Assembly: GCA_047967505.1 (NCBI GenBank)
Contig: CM106540.1
DNA length: 64,000 bases
Origin: Dipteris shenzhenensis
Lineage: Eukaryota > Polypodiophyta > Polypodiopsida > Gleicheniales
Reading direction: 5' to 3' (one strand)
This document shows, one piece after another, positions 1-11,513 of this stretch. Every line of letters starts with the position of its first letter. The stretch's first letter is position 1. A program made the position numbers and the translations under genes. Below the pieces are notes generated by a model. The model had not been told where the DNA came from. It did not search any database and was given only the letters and a program-made list of their open reading frames with translations.

Positions 1-30
1 AGCAATAAGTTGCTACATGAAACCATCAAA

Positions 31-102
31 AAAGTGTTACAATTGAACCAATTCTAGGTCTATCAAAAAGTGTTACAGTTGAACCAATGCTAGATCTATC
101 AA
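31..102. repeat. 36-bp direct tandem duplication
   Basis: Two consecutive copies of a 36-bp unit beginning aaagtgttac and ending ctatca, differing at a few positions. A further short repeat (tgctacatgaaaccatcaaaa) occurs at about 11-31 and 188-208, so the left edge of the window is locally duplicated. Confidence 0.8.
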
Positions 103-640
103 AAACACAAAGCAATTGCAATGACGGGGAAAGAGTAACAAATCTTAAAAGAAAACATATACAATGGACAAGTGAAAGTAATAACTTGCTACATGAAACC
201 ATCAAAAGAAACAGACAAGACACTCAAAAATCTCTTTCTAAAAAATTTATACAACATGAAGGCACTAACAAATAAAATCTTACACAAGTAGTTGCACACA
301 TTCAAGTTCTGGGTAGGGAAAAGAAGCAAAACAGTCAGCACCAACAACCTAAGGCCAACCAGACTAAATCTTCAAGTGTTGAAATATTTGTAACCAAGAC
401 AAGTAATCAACATTCCCATACTCCATGAAGTGCTGCTTATAGTGCTACTACAAACACCAACAAAATCGTACAATGATATTGTTGATACTTTTGTAGCAAA
501 CACAAATCATGTTAATAGAAACAAAGAGCAAATCACTCAACGTGTTAAATACCTTAATACAAGAAAAACTACTCATCAATTTACAAACTCTGTATTGGTA
601 GAAGCAAGAGCTATTAAACGTTTTAGGCAAACTTTTACAA
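87..640 (+). pseudogene. possible Myb/SANT-like gene fragment
   Basis: Two open stretches, about 87-275 and 430-640, encode basic helix-rich peptides. The first contains a W-T-x-E-x-N-x-L-L-H pattern followed by basic and K-S-L-S-K-K-F-I residues. That spacing resembles the first helices of SANT/Myb DNA-binding modules used by plant transcription factors and by some transposon accessory proteins. The second carries a hydrophobic-basic helix with R-V-K-Y-L. There is a stop and a frame change between them, and the sequence is cut off near 670 by a reversed retroelement piece. No full three-helix Myb repeat with regularly spaced tryptophans is visible, so a chance resemblance is possible. Confidence 0.25.
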
Positions 641-674
641 TCACTCCTACTTATGCATGTTGTTGTTGTCAAAG

Positions 675-2110
675 ATTTTTTTGGTGCTATGACAACAGGT
701 GGAGTAGAGCTACTACTGGCTCGACCATCCAATGGTCTAGGTGTAGATCCATCGACATACTCCCATTTGTCATGAAGTACAAGAATGGTCTCTATTCAGT
801 ATTTTCATGTGACGTAATTGGAGTTGTCTAGCTTAGCAGATGCCTCCAAATTGAGATTGCTAGATGTAGACATGGTGCAAGATATGTACTCAAAGTGTTG
901 TGTGAAAATCACTGTCTAAATTAACTGCAAAACACTGACTGTAGCAAGTGAAATCTGAACTGTCGATGAAGGTAGAACTGTAACATATAATCCAATCTGA
1001 ATTACAAGGCTTGTGGCAAATGATGCTGGGAATAGCCAAGAGGCTTTACGAGGTTGAAATAAAGTGCACAATGCCGTGAAATAGCCAAATAGGCTTTACA
1101 ATGATAGCATGTGTGTGTGAAATCAAATCATGTGCTATCTACCCACTAATCAATCGGCAATGCCTTTGAACACTCTGAAGTCTGCTCGCTGAACTGATGA
1201 ACGTTAGGTTTCAGGTAATGTGATGATGTGAAACCGTATGTGAGCATAGGGACTGACTCTGAGTAGAAACTACTCAGGAATTTTGGGCACGACTTAGATT
1301 GGCAACTTGGAGAAATTCAAAGCGTCTCCTCTATGGCAATTTAGTCTACTCTAATCCAGATCTATACCAATCGTCAATCGAAGAAAGAACAACAAATAAT
1401 TTATTTTCTTTGGTTCTTTTTATGTGCTGGGTCAGATGCGTTGATTAGAGTCTGATGTGTGTGTAGGAAGTGGATTTGTCCAACGAGGCTCAAAAGTGAG
1501 TGATACTTGCGCTAAATTGTGCACATGATGTGACAACCACGTAGAGCACAAAAAATCAAGTGATTTTTCTTTTTGAGCACCCTCAAATTCTTCCTGGATC
1601 AAGAGATACGGCTTGATCTAGGTGGAGGGAGTTGGAGGGGCAAACAAAAGGTTGCAAAGTGCTCAATGAGGGTCACATGCAAGGGTGTGTGCCTGCCAAG
1701 GGATGTGCCAGTGGAGCACTGATGATGTGGCAACTGGATGCACATGCAGTGACTGTGTGTGCCATGCAGGATGTAACTATGCCTGATAGGGGATTGTGCT
1801 GTGACTGGACAGTTGAGGTGGACAATTCATGTGGTAGTTTGACTAGTCAAAGAATGATGTGGCACTTTGACTGGTCAATGTTGATTGGGATGATGATGAT
1901 GAAGTGTCACATCTGCCACATGGCAAATAGGTGACCTTACCCTCTTGTGGGAACTAGATTGCCATGTGTCAATTAAGTTAACTAACCCTATCCAAAAGAA
2001 TGACCCAAGGTAACCTTACCTAGGTCAGTTTGATCCAACCCTATCTTTAGAGAGGGTGCCACATGTCAATACTTGGGCTGTCGAAATCTTTGAGGGTATC
2101 GATAGAATCT
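675..2110 (-). mobile_element. Ty1/copia family A 5' region and gag start, reversed
   Basis: On the minus strand this matches the plus-strand sequences at about 17.3-18.9 kb and 46.7-48.2 kb. The order is a long noncoding leader rich in CCACATCATC-like words, a conserved block with ctagatcaag and cttgatccag, then a gag start near 870 whose product begins M-S-x-x-T-S-N. The gag frame breaks off near 675. No protease, integrase or reverse transcriptase follows. It is a truncated 5' fragment of the same family. Confidence 0.75.
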
Positions 2111-2822
2111 TTATGATTCTGATGAGGGGAGCTTATTGTTGATGACGGAGGGCCTAGTGCATTGCTGATGCAGAGACTCGTCAATTTTGGAGATGGAGGG
2201 AGTCGCTTAGTCTGTGAAGAAGCGGCTGGCTATCTGCTCAGGTGCATGCGAGGAGTCACTAGCATGAGGTAGCCTACGTGGAGGCGCACTTTGTAAGACG
2301 TTTATTGTCAGCTGGTCCGCGGGAGCAGGAGGAGTCATGTATTTGTTTCCTTGCTGCAAATGAAGCAGTATTCAGAGACCCAACTCTTACATTGACAGAA
2401 CTAGCAACGTTTTCATTCTACTGATAGGTTTCGTGAAAAGCAGACCCCTTAGTTCGAGGATGCCTTTCTCTGAAGTATTTTTGGATGAAGTAGGTACTAT
2501 TAGCCCTTCAAAATCACCAAGTCCATAACGCTCCAACTGAGAAAAGAAACTGACATGAGAACTACTTTGCCACAAAAGGCCGCCTTTCCTTGGAGATGAA
2601 GTGGCTTGTAGGAGCTCGTTGGCAAAGGGATTGTGGAGAGGCTAGGAGTAGGCTGAGCCGATGCCTCTGAAGTCATTGTAGATGCTGGGAAAGAGAAGCA
2701 TTAAAAAATGGAGGCAGATTCCACCAAAATGGAGTAGGTGGAGAATCTAGAACCTTTCTCTCAAAAAAGCTATTGGCAACCTTTCAACAACACTCAAAAT
2801 GGACCTTAGAAATCACTCAAAG
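2111..2822. other. no recognisable gene
   Basis: About 700 bp between the reversed copia fragment and the CT microsatellite. Only short open frames occur on either strand, and none shows a domain or a codon pattern I recognise. Confidence 0.5.

Positions 2823-2892
<70 letters not shown>
2823..2892. repeat. (CT)n microsatellite
   Basis: About 70 bp of nearly uninterrupted CT dinucleotides with one GT interruption. It is one of several long pyrimidine tracts in the window, also near 30.07, 53.64, 54.06, 54.18 and 54.33 kb. Confidence 0.97.
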
Positions 2893-2895
<3 letters not shown>

Positions 2896-3127
2896 ACAAG
2901 GAGATATCTCGCAAGGCAAAGAAAGCATCAGGCTTTCTCACAAATTTAGTGAAGAGTCACTCCCTATCTCTCACACTCAATCTCTCAAAGAACTCTCGAA
3001 ATGGAGTTGAATGGATAGAAATCTCTTAAATGAACGGAAATCTTTCATCAACAGACTGAAGCATGAAGCTCAATCTCTCAATCAATCACACTCTCTGATA
3101 AGAATGGCACCTCAGTGGAAGGCAAAA

Positions 3128-3222
3128 CCATGCTCTAATACCATGACAAAATATGAAGAAAGGAGAGGAGAAGAGTGGAGATGAGGAGAGAGAGAGCACA
3201 CCACAAAATGACTAACTGTATT
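3128..3222 (-). mobile_element. truncated LTR 3' end with primer-binding site
   Basis: Minus-strand reading gives the last ~80 bp of the 220-bp LTR family seen at 25,558 and 52,239. It ends at the CA border (3,144 on the plus strand) and is followed by a primer-site-like sequence, TGGTATTAGAGCATGG (3,128-3,143). Plant copia elements use the initiator-Met tRNA complement at this position. The match to the LTR stops abruptly at about 3,222. Confidence 0.75.
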
Positions 3223-3290
3223 GCGGTCCTCATTGGATGCGCTGATAGGCCCAAATTGCCTTATGGGATGTATTTTTATGGACGCTTTTT
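3223..3290 (+). mobile_element. scrap of copia family C leader
   Basis: About 68 bp (ttgcggtcc...gacgctttttt) matches, with a few changes, the untranslated leader of the complete copia element at about 57,313-57,382. It is joined directly to the oppositely oriented LTR piece on its left, so this is a chimeric junction between two unrelated retroelement families. Confidence 0.75.
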
Positions 3291-5880
3291 TCTAAGCAAT
3301 ATAAGCATGCATTTTTTTATTTTTCTCTCAATGCAATGTACATGTATTTGATTATTTTCAAATTACCTAACATACGCCCTTGCACATTAAAATGTCTAAC
3401 ATTAGAGACAAGTAAAATTGCATGCTTGTTTTGCATTGATATCATGGACGAGATGCTATTTTTCTAAAAGATCTAATACAACTTATCATACATTTTGAAT
3501 GCACCATGTTAAATACATAAATGAATACACCAATAATAAAGAGACTTTAAGGAAAGAACATTTTCATGAGTATATATAAAGCGAGATTTGAGAAAATACT
3601 CGACTACTCAACATGCATGTGTTGTTTGTAAAACAATATGATCCATGACCTTGTTTAAGTGTGGATTGGTTTGATGCTCAATTCATAAGTGAACCTTTCG
3701 CTAACATTGAGTCAACACGTGAATCAACTCACCCACTCCATTGTTATTTTATAGGTACTTATCAAGTCTTGCAAGCTTCACAATCCCAAGAAGATATTGA
3801 ATTACATTTACAAGAAAGATTTGCCTTTGTTTTGCACTCCTCCTCCCATACATAAAACAAGACTTCTGCATGCTCTAGAATGTCAATGTTCATGGTCTCC
3901 TCGGCTTTACTACATGAATGGCTATGAGAGTGAAACATTACTCTTTTACAATCTTGTAAAGCTTAAATACCTTTTTGTGCACACATCAATGTTGTCTAAA
4001 GCACCTTGAATTTCATGCATGTCCACTTTAACGTTGGACATAGGTATTTCTACACAAACTTTCAACTTTCTCGTGACTTCTTGTGTGAACAATATTGAGT
4101 ACTTTGGATTAAACACTTTTTGCTTGCACTAGAAATGTGTCTATTTTGACTACCTACATTAAGTTTTATAATTACTTTTGTTATTATGAAGACTAATAAA
4201 ATAAAGACATTAGCAAAAGTACACTTAATATAAAACCTATGGTTACTTAATGTCGTGTCAATGCATCGCCACTTGTCTTGAAATTCTCAAGGTTGCAAAG
4301 ATTACACTTTTTGTTTGAAATACTAACCCATGTTTGCTTCATCTCCTTATTTCTCTTAACTTTATCTTTGAAAGTGTCATCTCATTGAAGTTTGATAATG
4401 TGTGGTCATTACTTTGCTAATAAAAATTTTGGATCTCAGCCTCATGGACAAGATATTGCAATATTCAAGTAATCCATTATGTCCATCTCTTATAGAGTTT
4501 AGGAATGATGTATGACTTATAAAGGCATGTCGAGTTTTGTGAATGTGTTTATCAAACATATTCCTTCATGTCAAAGCCTTTATTTGTTAAAGTTCCAATA
4601 GGCTAGTGTGTGGGAAAATGTATATTCTTAAACAAAGTTTCAACATGTAGTCTAATTAGATTCATGTAAGATATTTAAAGCCTTAATGAGGGCCTTTGCC
4701 ATTTATGAAGATGCTTCTCTTTTTCTTGAAATTTTATAAAGATAAAATTTCACGATAAATGATGAAGATGCTTTGATTAATCCTAAACTAAGGTAGCTTG
4801 CTTGGGTACACAAAAGTTGTGGCACATTAGGTTTGTAAAAGTTTACACAGCAAGAGCTCTTGATAGAAATGAGTGATGGTCCATGGATCAACGTATGCAA
4901 TGGGGTAAGGCAACATCAACAATGGTAAGACATAATCTACATTTGGTCAACATATAGGCTATTAGTTTCGCCAAGGTAGGATTTTCTTACAAGTTCCACT
5001 GAAAAGTTTGGTGAATTTGGACAAACCTCAAATATTAATGCAAGATATTGCCCACCTATAAAAGTTAAAGAAAAAAGTTATTGTTTAATAGTGAGTTGGG
5101 TAAGCAAATCTCATGTTGTAAAATTAAGAGATCATCGTTGGGACGTCACATGGGAACATAAGTGGTCATGCAATATGTTGTGACACATGTTATTAGTTTA
5201 CTACTAAGATGTCATGGATTTCCACACTATACAAGCTACCCACAAGGGTTAACTTAACTATACAACCATTATTACATTTTCTAGTTAGTTTTACATGAGA
5301 CCATAATTATCATGCAATATGTTAAGATATATGTAAGTGGTTTACTATTGAGATGTAATGGCTCTCCATACCATATGAACTACCCACAAGAATTAAGTTG
5401 ATTATTACATTTGGTAGATGGGCAAAAACTTGCAATTTGCTTATGCTAGGATTTCTCATATAAATAAGTATCTAATATTTGCTAAGGCCAAGTTGACCAT
5501 TGATAATTACTATGTAGCTAGTCCCTTTAGAGCTCCATAGTTTTAAAAATCATACAATAGCAATGCCTTGAAGACCAATTGTACATAAATCATGTCTTGA
5601 TTGATGAGTATGCCCACAATGTTGTGAATCACCCATGTCATATGAGGTGAGTACTCTTATAAGTTAAGGTAGAGCATTTGCTTTTTGTCAAACTTGGCTG
5701 TCGTGCAGTTGAGAAATGTGTGGCAAGCTACCACGGATAGATGATCCCTAATGAAGAGGTCAATTTCAAAAGAAGCATCCCATCTAAGCAAATCCCCTAA
5801 TGGAGTTCTTTACCTCTATAATCGATTCCACATAAGGGCACATGCCATGGGATGGGGCCATTTGGAAAGATCTTTCAGGA
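3291..5880. other. AT-rich stretch without recognisable gene
   Basis: Low-GC sequence with only short frames. One open frame at 3,661-3,852 (plus strand, 64 codons) has a reasonably mixed amino-acid composition but no recognisable motif, and I do not call it a gene. No LTR edges, RNA genes or tandem arrays were seen. Confidence 0.5.
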
Positions 5881-6310
5881 TAGGACTGAGGAGCAAGTAA
5901 AGGTTGAGATCCTGAATAATAGAGAAGGGGAAACTGGGAAGCTCAGATGTCACCATGTTGAATTGATAGATCACTCGGAATGCATACCTGAGAAGGTCAT
6001 CAATGGTGCCTATAATCCTTACTGAGGGGGAACTAAGGGGAGGAAGTAAGCTTTGAGATCCGGACTAATAGAGAAGGTGAAATAGGGGAGCTCAGATGTC
6101 ACCATGTTGATTTGATAGAACAATCGGGATGCGTACCTGAGAAGGTCATCAATGGTGCTGTAATCCTTACTGACGGGGAACTAAGGGGAGCAAGTAACAG
6201 TTGAGATCCTGGCTAATAGAGAAGGTGAAATTGGGAAGCTCAGATGCCACCGTGTTGAATTGATATATCACTCGGAATGCATACCTCAGAAGGTCATCAA
6301 TGGTGCTGTA
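5880..6310. repeat. three ~148-bp tandem repeats at the 3' end of the neighbouring gene
   Basis: The anchor agaaggtcat recurs at 5,991, 6,140 and 6,288, giving periods of 149 and 148 bp. The rightmost copy is the 3' coding end of the minus-strand gene at 6,167-7,126 (its I-D-D-L-L-R-Y-A-F-R-V-I-Y segment). The two left copies encode degenerate versions of the same peptide after the stop codon. The simplest reading is tandem duplication of the last exon segment followed by decay of the downstream copies. Confidence 0.85.
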
Positions 6311-7126
6311 ATCCGAGAACCCTTGCCTGTTGGCTGCCATGAATGGCCGAAACACCTTCCTCTCTGCTTCGCTGTAGTCACGGCTCCACGTGATGTAATC
6401 CATCCTTGCTTTCCAGCCTCTGTACCACTTTCTTGGCTCCCCAATTTGCCCTGACGCAATCAGATAATTCAGATCTATGTACACCATCACACACTCCTCC
6501 AATAGGGATTTGAATCCGTAGTGGAAAAAATTGGAGTAGGTCGCCACCGCCAGCCGTTCCATCCCTACTTCCCCGTGTGCCAGCCTAAACAGCGCAGGCA
6601 TGTTGTTCGTATTGAACAGTTCTTTGATCACCTCGCACAAATCTCCCTCGCCACTAGCGGTATAAGGATCCCTGTTGTCGTTTTACATGGCAGAGAAAAT
6701 CCTGAAATCAGATCTCTAGAAGAAAGAGGAGCGACTGATTTCCGAAAAGAAAGATTGGGTCCCTTTTCTGCAAAATGCAAAGAAATTTCACCTCTGGGCT
6801 GCCCTGGATTTCCAGTACGAAATGTCTTGGTACTTCTTCTGCAGTATATGGTTCGATTCGTCGTCGCTAAAGATCTGTTGGGTCGCCAGAATCTTGGCCA
6901 TATCGTACTTCTTCCGTTCTGAGGCTGTAAACTCCTGGACAGCGGCATCAAATCTGGCGATAAAGAAGCGCACCTTCTTGTGCAGGCGTAATTCCTCGTC
7001 GCTGCTCTCACAACGTTTGAGACGGCGATCCCATTCCGGCGGGTACTGATTAGGAACAGGCTCGAGAACGAAGCACTCGAGCAGGACGTGCCAAGGGATG
7101 TTGTGGGCTTGGTGACAAGTCGACAT
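6167..7126 (-). CDS. unrecognised two-exon gene, about 279 residues
   Basis: Exon 1 runs 7,126-6,792 (ATG start, 335 bp). An intron at 6,791-6,672 (120 bp) has a GTGAAA donor and a CAACAG acceptor. Exon 2 runs 6,671-6,167. Joining them keeps the frame exactly (2 nt plus 1 nt at the junction), strong support for a real gene. The product is soluble-looking, with no signal peptide or membrane helix. It is rich in aromatic residues (W-Y-R-G-W-K, Y-I-T-W-S-R) and has an acidic/basic helical segment around residues 25-85. I do not recognise a family. Upstream lie three 38-bp repeats that could be part of its promoter; downstream are duplicated copies of its C-terminal coding segment. GC content is higher than in the flanking AT-rich DNA. 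It could be a young or lineage-specific host gene, or a gene carried by a transposon. Confidence 0.65.
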
Positions 7127-7184
7127 TTGAAATGGGATTGTGCAGAATTCGAACGGGAAATGGGCTGTTTGACAACAAGCCGTG

Positions 7185-7313
7185 CTTCACTTTTTTCAAA
7201 GAGAGGTGCAGGACAAGTATAGCTTCACTTTTTTCAAAGAGACGTGCAGGAAAAGTATAGCTTCACTTTTTTCAAAGAGACGTGCAGGACAAGTATAGCT
7301 TCACATTTTCAAA
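7185..7313. repeat. 38-bp tandem repeats (three full copies plus a partial)
   Basis: The word cttcac followed by a T-run and tcaaagaga starts at 7,185, 7,223, 7,261 and 7,299, an exact 38-bp period. The array begins about 60 bp upstream of the ATG of the minus-strand gene. A diverged single copy appears at about 8,155-8,205. Confidence 0.93.
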
Positions 7314-8230
7314 TTTGCCAATGCTTCCTTAGGACAAAATAGAATTGGAGAATGGCCCCAATGTGTGGTGGTTCACACCACTCCACGATCACCGAGCTCT
7401 TAATTTATGTCATATCAACCTGTGATAGTTGCAGCAGGCCAACCATGTAGCAGTTGGAGGAGTTGGGCATGGAGTGGGCAGATTTCATCCGTCGGACCAG
7501 CTAGGACAACCCCCCTTCACACCACCTTTTGGAAGATGGCAGGTGGTTATTAAAGGCCAGATTTACCCATATCTGGTCTGTCATCCTGTTAAATTTGTTA
7601 CGTTTGGCCAAGTGTTCTCTTCACGCACTATCCACATGTTTATAAAAAATGCACAAAAGGTATTCAATGAGCTTATAGGGATGAGGATATTTCTGGGCAC
7701 ATTCTAGGCTCAATAAATACTCTTTGGGCCCACTTTTCTTGAATGTCCGCATCTCGGGCGACGTCTCTAGGCCGCCCGAAAAATTCCCAGACAACGTTTT
7801 CTTTTGGGATGGCCTATGAGAGATTATCGTGTGGAACAATGTCCCTGTTAGTGCAATATGTCCAGATATGTGTGAAATCTACTTAAAACAAGAACAGTGC
7901 ACAAATGCAAGTGGGCACTACCACTTAGGTGGGTTTCACACTTATCCGCCCGTAGATGGGTGGAGGACAAATCCACCATTGAAAAAGCGCGCCTCAGCAA
8001 ACGATGTTTCACACGCTTTTATTTGTCCAGAACCGAGTCAAATCTGGGTGGAATGCGAACGTTGGGCAGCATGTGCCTTGCGCCCCAGAGCATGCCCACT
8101 AGAATGGAACCAATCGCGTTCATTGGCACTGAAGGAAATGGAGCCACAAAGAATTTTGAAGAGACGTGAAGACAAGCAAAGAGATTCACATTTTCAACAA
8201 GTGCGCATGGAGGGGGATTTCCACATAGAG
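7314..8230. other. no recognised gene
   Basis: An open frame at 7,829-8,344 (plus strand, 172 codons) and shorter ones exist. Their peptides lack recognisable domains, and the region contains a copy of the 38-bp repeat near 8,155. It probably represents decayed retroelement or intergenic DNA leading into the gypsy fragment. Confidence 0.4.
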
Positions 8231-8234
8231 AATT

Positions 8235-8997
8235 TCTATGCGCAACGATTGGCAGGAGGTAAAAATAGGGTATTTCTTGGAAATTCACGTTCCGAATTGT
8301 TGCAGAGGAGCTACCTATGTTCACAGCGGCTGATTGTAGATTGTTAGTCGTCTTTGAATGGATAGAAGAGCGCCAGGTCACCTTCGACACCCTTAAGCCT
8401 GCCTTGGCTACTGCACCGGTACTAAGGACTCTGGACAAGGATTTAGTATTCCATGTCCACATTGATGCATCGAAAATGTCATAAGGTGCATGTTGGCACA
8501 ACCAGGGAAGCATAAACTAGACTACCCAATCTACTTTGCAAGCCGTCAACAACTGAACAATGTCAAAGTAAACTACACAACCACGGAGAGGGAAGGTTTA
8601 GCTATGGTCTATGTTATTAAAAAGTTCCACCATGACTTGTTAGCGAGCAAGTTTGTGTTCTTTGTAGACCATCAAGCACACCTTTACCTAGTCAACAAGC
8701 CATGCATGACATGGCTCATAACATGGTGGATGTTGATCCTTTGGAATTCGACTTTACTGTCGTAATTTGTAAGGGGAGGACCCACATGCTAGCTAACCAC
8801 TTGTCTAGGATCCCCAATGGAGAACCTCCTAACCAAAGTAGAGGATGATCTTCCAGATGCCCTATTATTCCTCATAGATTTGATAAAGGAATGGGTAGAA
8901 TATATAGGACACTTCCTCACCAATGGGTTCCCACAGGACAGGCCCCTCAATAAGAATAGGGCTCCTGTACTCATCAAAGACTTTGCATCGTACCAAC
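8235..8997 (+). pseudogene. Ty3/gypsy RT-RNase H region, copy 1
   Basis: Translated pieces match the end of a gypsy reverse transcriptase and its RNase H. In order: F-E-W-I-E-E-R-Q-V-T-F-D-T-L-K, then F-A-S-R-Q-Q-L-N-N, T-T-T-E-R-E-G-L-A-M-V-Y, the F-F-V-D-H-Q-A core and a spacer before the integrase. RNase H cleaves the RNA strand during reverse transcription. The frame changes several times and a stop follows the K-M-S segment. The copy ends in S-Y-Q and is directly joined to a second copy of itself. No LTR is attached. Confidence 0.85.
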
Positions 8998-9795
8998 TAT
9001 GCGCAACAATTGGTGGGAGGCAAAAAGTAGGAAATTTCTTGGAAATTCAGCTTCCAAATCGTTGTAGAGGAGCTACCTTTGTTCATGGCTAATTACATAT
9101 TGTCCATTGTCTTTGAATGGATAGAAGAGTGCCAGGTCACCTTCGACATCCTTAAGCTCACGTGGCTACTACACCGGTACTAAGGGCTCCAGATAGGGAA
9201 TTAATATTCCATGTCCACATTGATGCATTAAAAATGCCATCAGGTGCATGTTGGCACAACTAGGGAAGCATAAACTAGACTACCCAATCTTCGTTGAAAG
9301 CCGTCAACAACTAAACAATGTCAAAGTAAATACACAAACATGGAGAGGGAAGGTTTTGCTATGGTCTATGCTATTAAAAAGTTCCACCATGACTTGTTAG
9401 CCAACAAGTTTGTGTTCTTTGTAGACCATCAAGCACACCTTTACCTAGTCAACAAGCCATGCATGACATGGCTCATAATACAGTGGATGTTGATCCTTTG
9501 GAATTCGACTTTACCATCGCAATTCGTAAGGGAAGGACCCATGTGCCACTTGTCTAGGATCCCCAATGGAGAACCTCCCCACCAGAGTAGAGGATGATCT
9601 TCCGGATGGCCCATTTTTTCTCATAGATGATAAAGGAATGGGTAGAATAAATAGGACACTTCCTCACCAATGGGTTCCCACAGGACAAGCCCCTCAACAA
9701 GAATAAGGCTTGTGTACTCATTAAAGACTCCCCATCATACCAAATAATAACAGGTCAACTATACCAAATGGGGAAAGATGGCATTATGCGCTACA
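8998..9795 (+). pseudogene. Ty3/gypsy RT-RNase H region, tandem copy 2 with integrase start
   Basis: A direct repeat of the preceding ~760 bp (anchor cgcaac at 8,241 and 9,002) with independent point changes and deletions. It keeps T-M-E-R-E-G-F-A-M-V-Y and F-F-V-D-H-Q-A. Unlike copy 1 it runs on into I-I-T-G-Q-L-Y-Q-M-G-K-D-G-I-M-R, the usual beginning of the gypsy integrase zinc-binding region, and stops there at about 9,790. Frameshifts and stops make it non-functional. Confidence 0.85.
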
Positions 9796-10800
9796 ACCCC
9801 AATATGCCACCACTCAACCCTTGGAAAAGGCCAAATCCCACAAAAGACGACCACAAAGGAGGAAAACACGGTGCAAACAGAACTCTCATTCTCAATGGAT
9901 TCCCAAAAATTTACTCCAATCACAAGGCTACTATGAACACAATGCTTACTTCTGGATCCCCAAGCTTCGCCAGCCCAATCGACAATTTCCTCCCAATGGT
10001 TCTCAGGCCAAAGACACAAATCGATGCAAAGGTTTCTATAAGCATGTAGGTACCCGTGATAGTAGCCCAAGAATTGACCATGCAAAAAATGGCTATCACA
10101 GCATAAGACCCTATCATAGGATCTATCGAGGTAGGAGGGAAGGACACTCAGCCCCAAGGTCCACCAATGATTTTGAGAGTCCTACGACTCAACGACAAAG
10201 CAATCCAATATGAGATCCACAAGAACCTGCACCTAAAATAGGTTAGTAACACAAGAACCTCCCACAAGGCTCACACCACAGCTGCCAGCCGTAGTAGTGC
10301 CATGTCTATGCCACTTAAGGGAGAATCCACATCTTCCAACAAGCTACAGTGTTCCATCCCAACTAGGGGCCATAGTCACACAAGAACCTACTTCCAAAAA
10401 TGTAGTTCCACAAGAACTTGTGGACCCTAAGGAGAAGAAGCATCTTAAGGAGTTATGGCTCCCATGGGCAAAAAGGCCATGGTGCCAACCAAGGTCCACA
10501 CACACAACTCAACGGCACCTCCTCTCTCCAACAACCCATCACTATTGCTAGCAGCTTTCTTGTTTGACAAACTCAATGCCTACTCAACGTGGCTATCAGG
10601 GAGGTATGTGGCAATGCATCAGTCTTATCCCTCCACTTCATCTTCATGCAAAGAAATTATAGTCACTCATGTGCATTCACAATTCTTATGTCTAGGTGAT
10701 TCCCAAGGGTACGCATCTCACTCACATTCATATTACCCCTGCACAAGTCTGGAGAGTCTCGGTGCTTGCAAATCATACCACAAGAGTGAACACTAGGTGA
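9796..10800 (+). pseudogene. possible retroelement gag/linker remnant
   Basis: Frame 9,821-10,210 encodes a basic, Q/N/P-rich peptide including Q-G-Y-Y-E-H-N-A-Y-F-W-I-P and P-N-R-Q-F-P-P-N-G. Such composition is common in retroelement gag linkers, but there is no zinc knuckle and no clear homology. Later frames in the interval are short and proline/serine-rich. The assignment rests mainly on composition and on contact with the gypsy fragment. Confidence 0.3.
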
Positions 10801-10829
10801 TTAGGACTAGGTGACAATGCATTAAGGCA

Positions 10830-11470
10830 CGTTGATGCTCATAACAGAGCCACTCCACCATAGTCTCCATTGTATCGGGGTCACTTCATCAAAGTCTCAC
10901 CGGGACCTTGGCTTCACAAGCCCTAACATCTCCAACAAGGAAGCCATTGCATCGGGGTAACTTCATCAAATCCTCATTATGACTTGGCTTCACAAGCCCT
11001 GACATCTCTAATTGGGAAGCCATCTAGCTGACAAGTATCCCCTTATACCTCTAGGATGAGTCAAGAATCAAAACAGGTGCCAACCAATCCAATTAATCTA
11101 GTTGCGGGGTTAGACCCTCATCCCAATGACTTCGGGGTCAGACTCACATTGCGGTGATCGTGGGGAAACCATAGAGTTAGCGACTCATCCCAGCAAACCA
11201 ATAACCTAGATGCCCCCTATCTCAATGACTCAAAGGAATATTCCCGTATCCCGATGATGATTATGTCAACAACTCAACCCAAAGATCTGTAATCCAATGA
11301 CTTGAGGAGTTAATCCCTTATCCCAATGGCCCGTAGGCTTAAACCCTTATCCCAGCCATTATGGGGTTACCAAAAACTATAAAAAGAAGGCTTAACCCCC
11401 CAATCTTTGTGTTAGCAATTTGGGAAAAACTCTATCAAAAGTTTTGCAAAATTCTAGCCTTCTGCCAACA
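10830..11470 (+). mobile_element. LTR-like region with TATA box
   Basis: The interval repeats words such as atcccaatgactt...ggggt and tcatcaaa/tcaccgggacttggcttcacaag several times. It then reaches ctataaaaagaagg at about 11,371, a good TATA box. After about 100 bp of leader, a new open frame starts at 11,514. Internally repetitive upstream DNA, TATA box, short leader and gag-like ORF together fit an LTR promoter. No second LTR or primer site was identified. Confidence 0.4.
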
Positions 11471-11513
11471 TTTCCTCCATCAAATTTTCAGCTCCCTAAC
11501 TTGATAGCCCCAA

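Noticed and set aside
3661-4009. Two overlapping plus-strand ORFs
   Set aside because: Short, no motif, no splice signals that connect them, in AT-rich DNA where such frames are expected by chance.
6521-6922. Plus-strand ORF of 133 codons
   Set aside because: It overlaps the two-exon minus-strand gene antisense and shows no domain; the spliced minus-strand gene explains the open frame.
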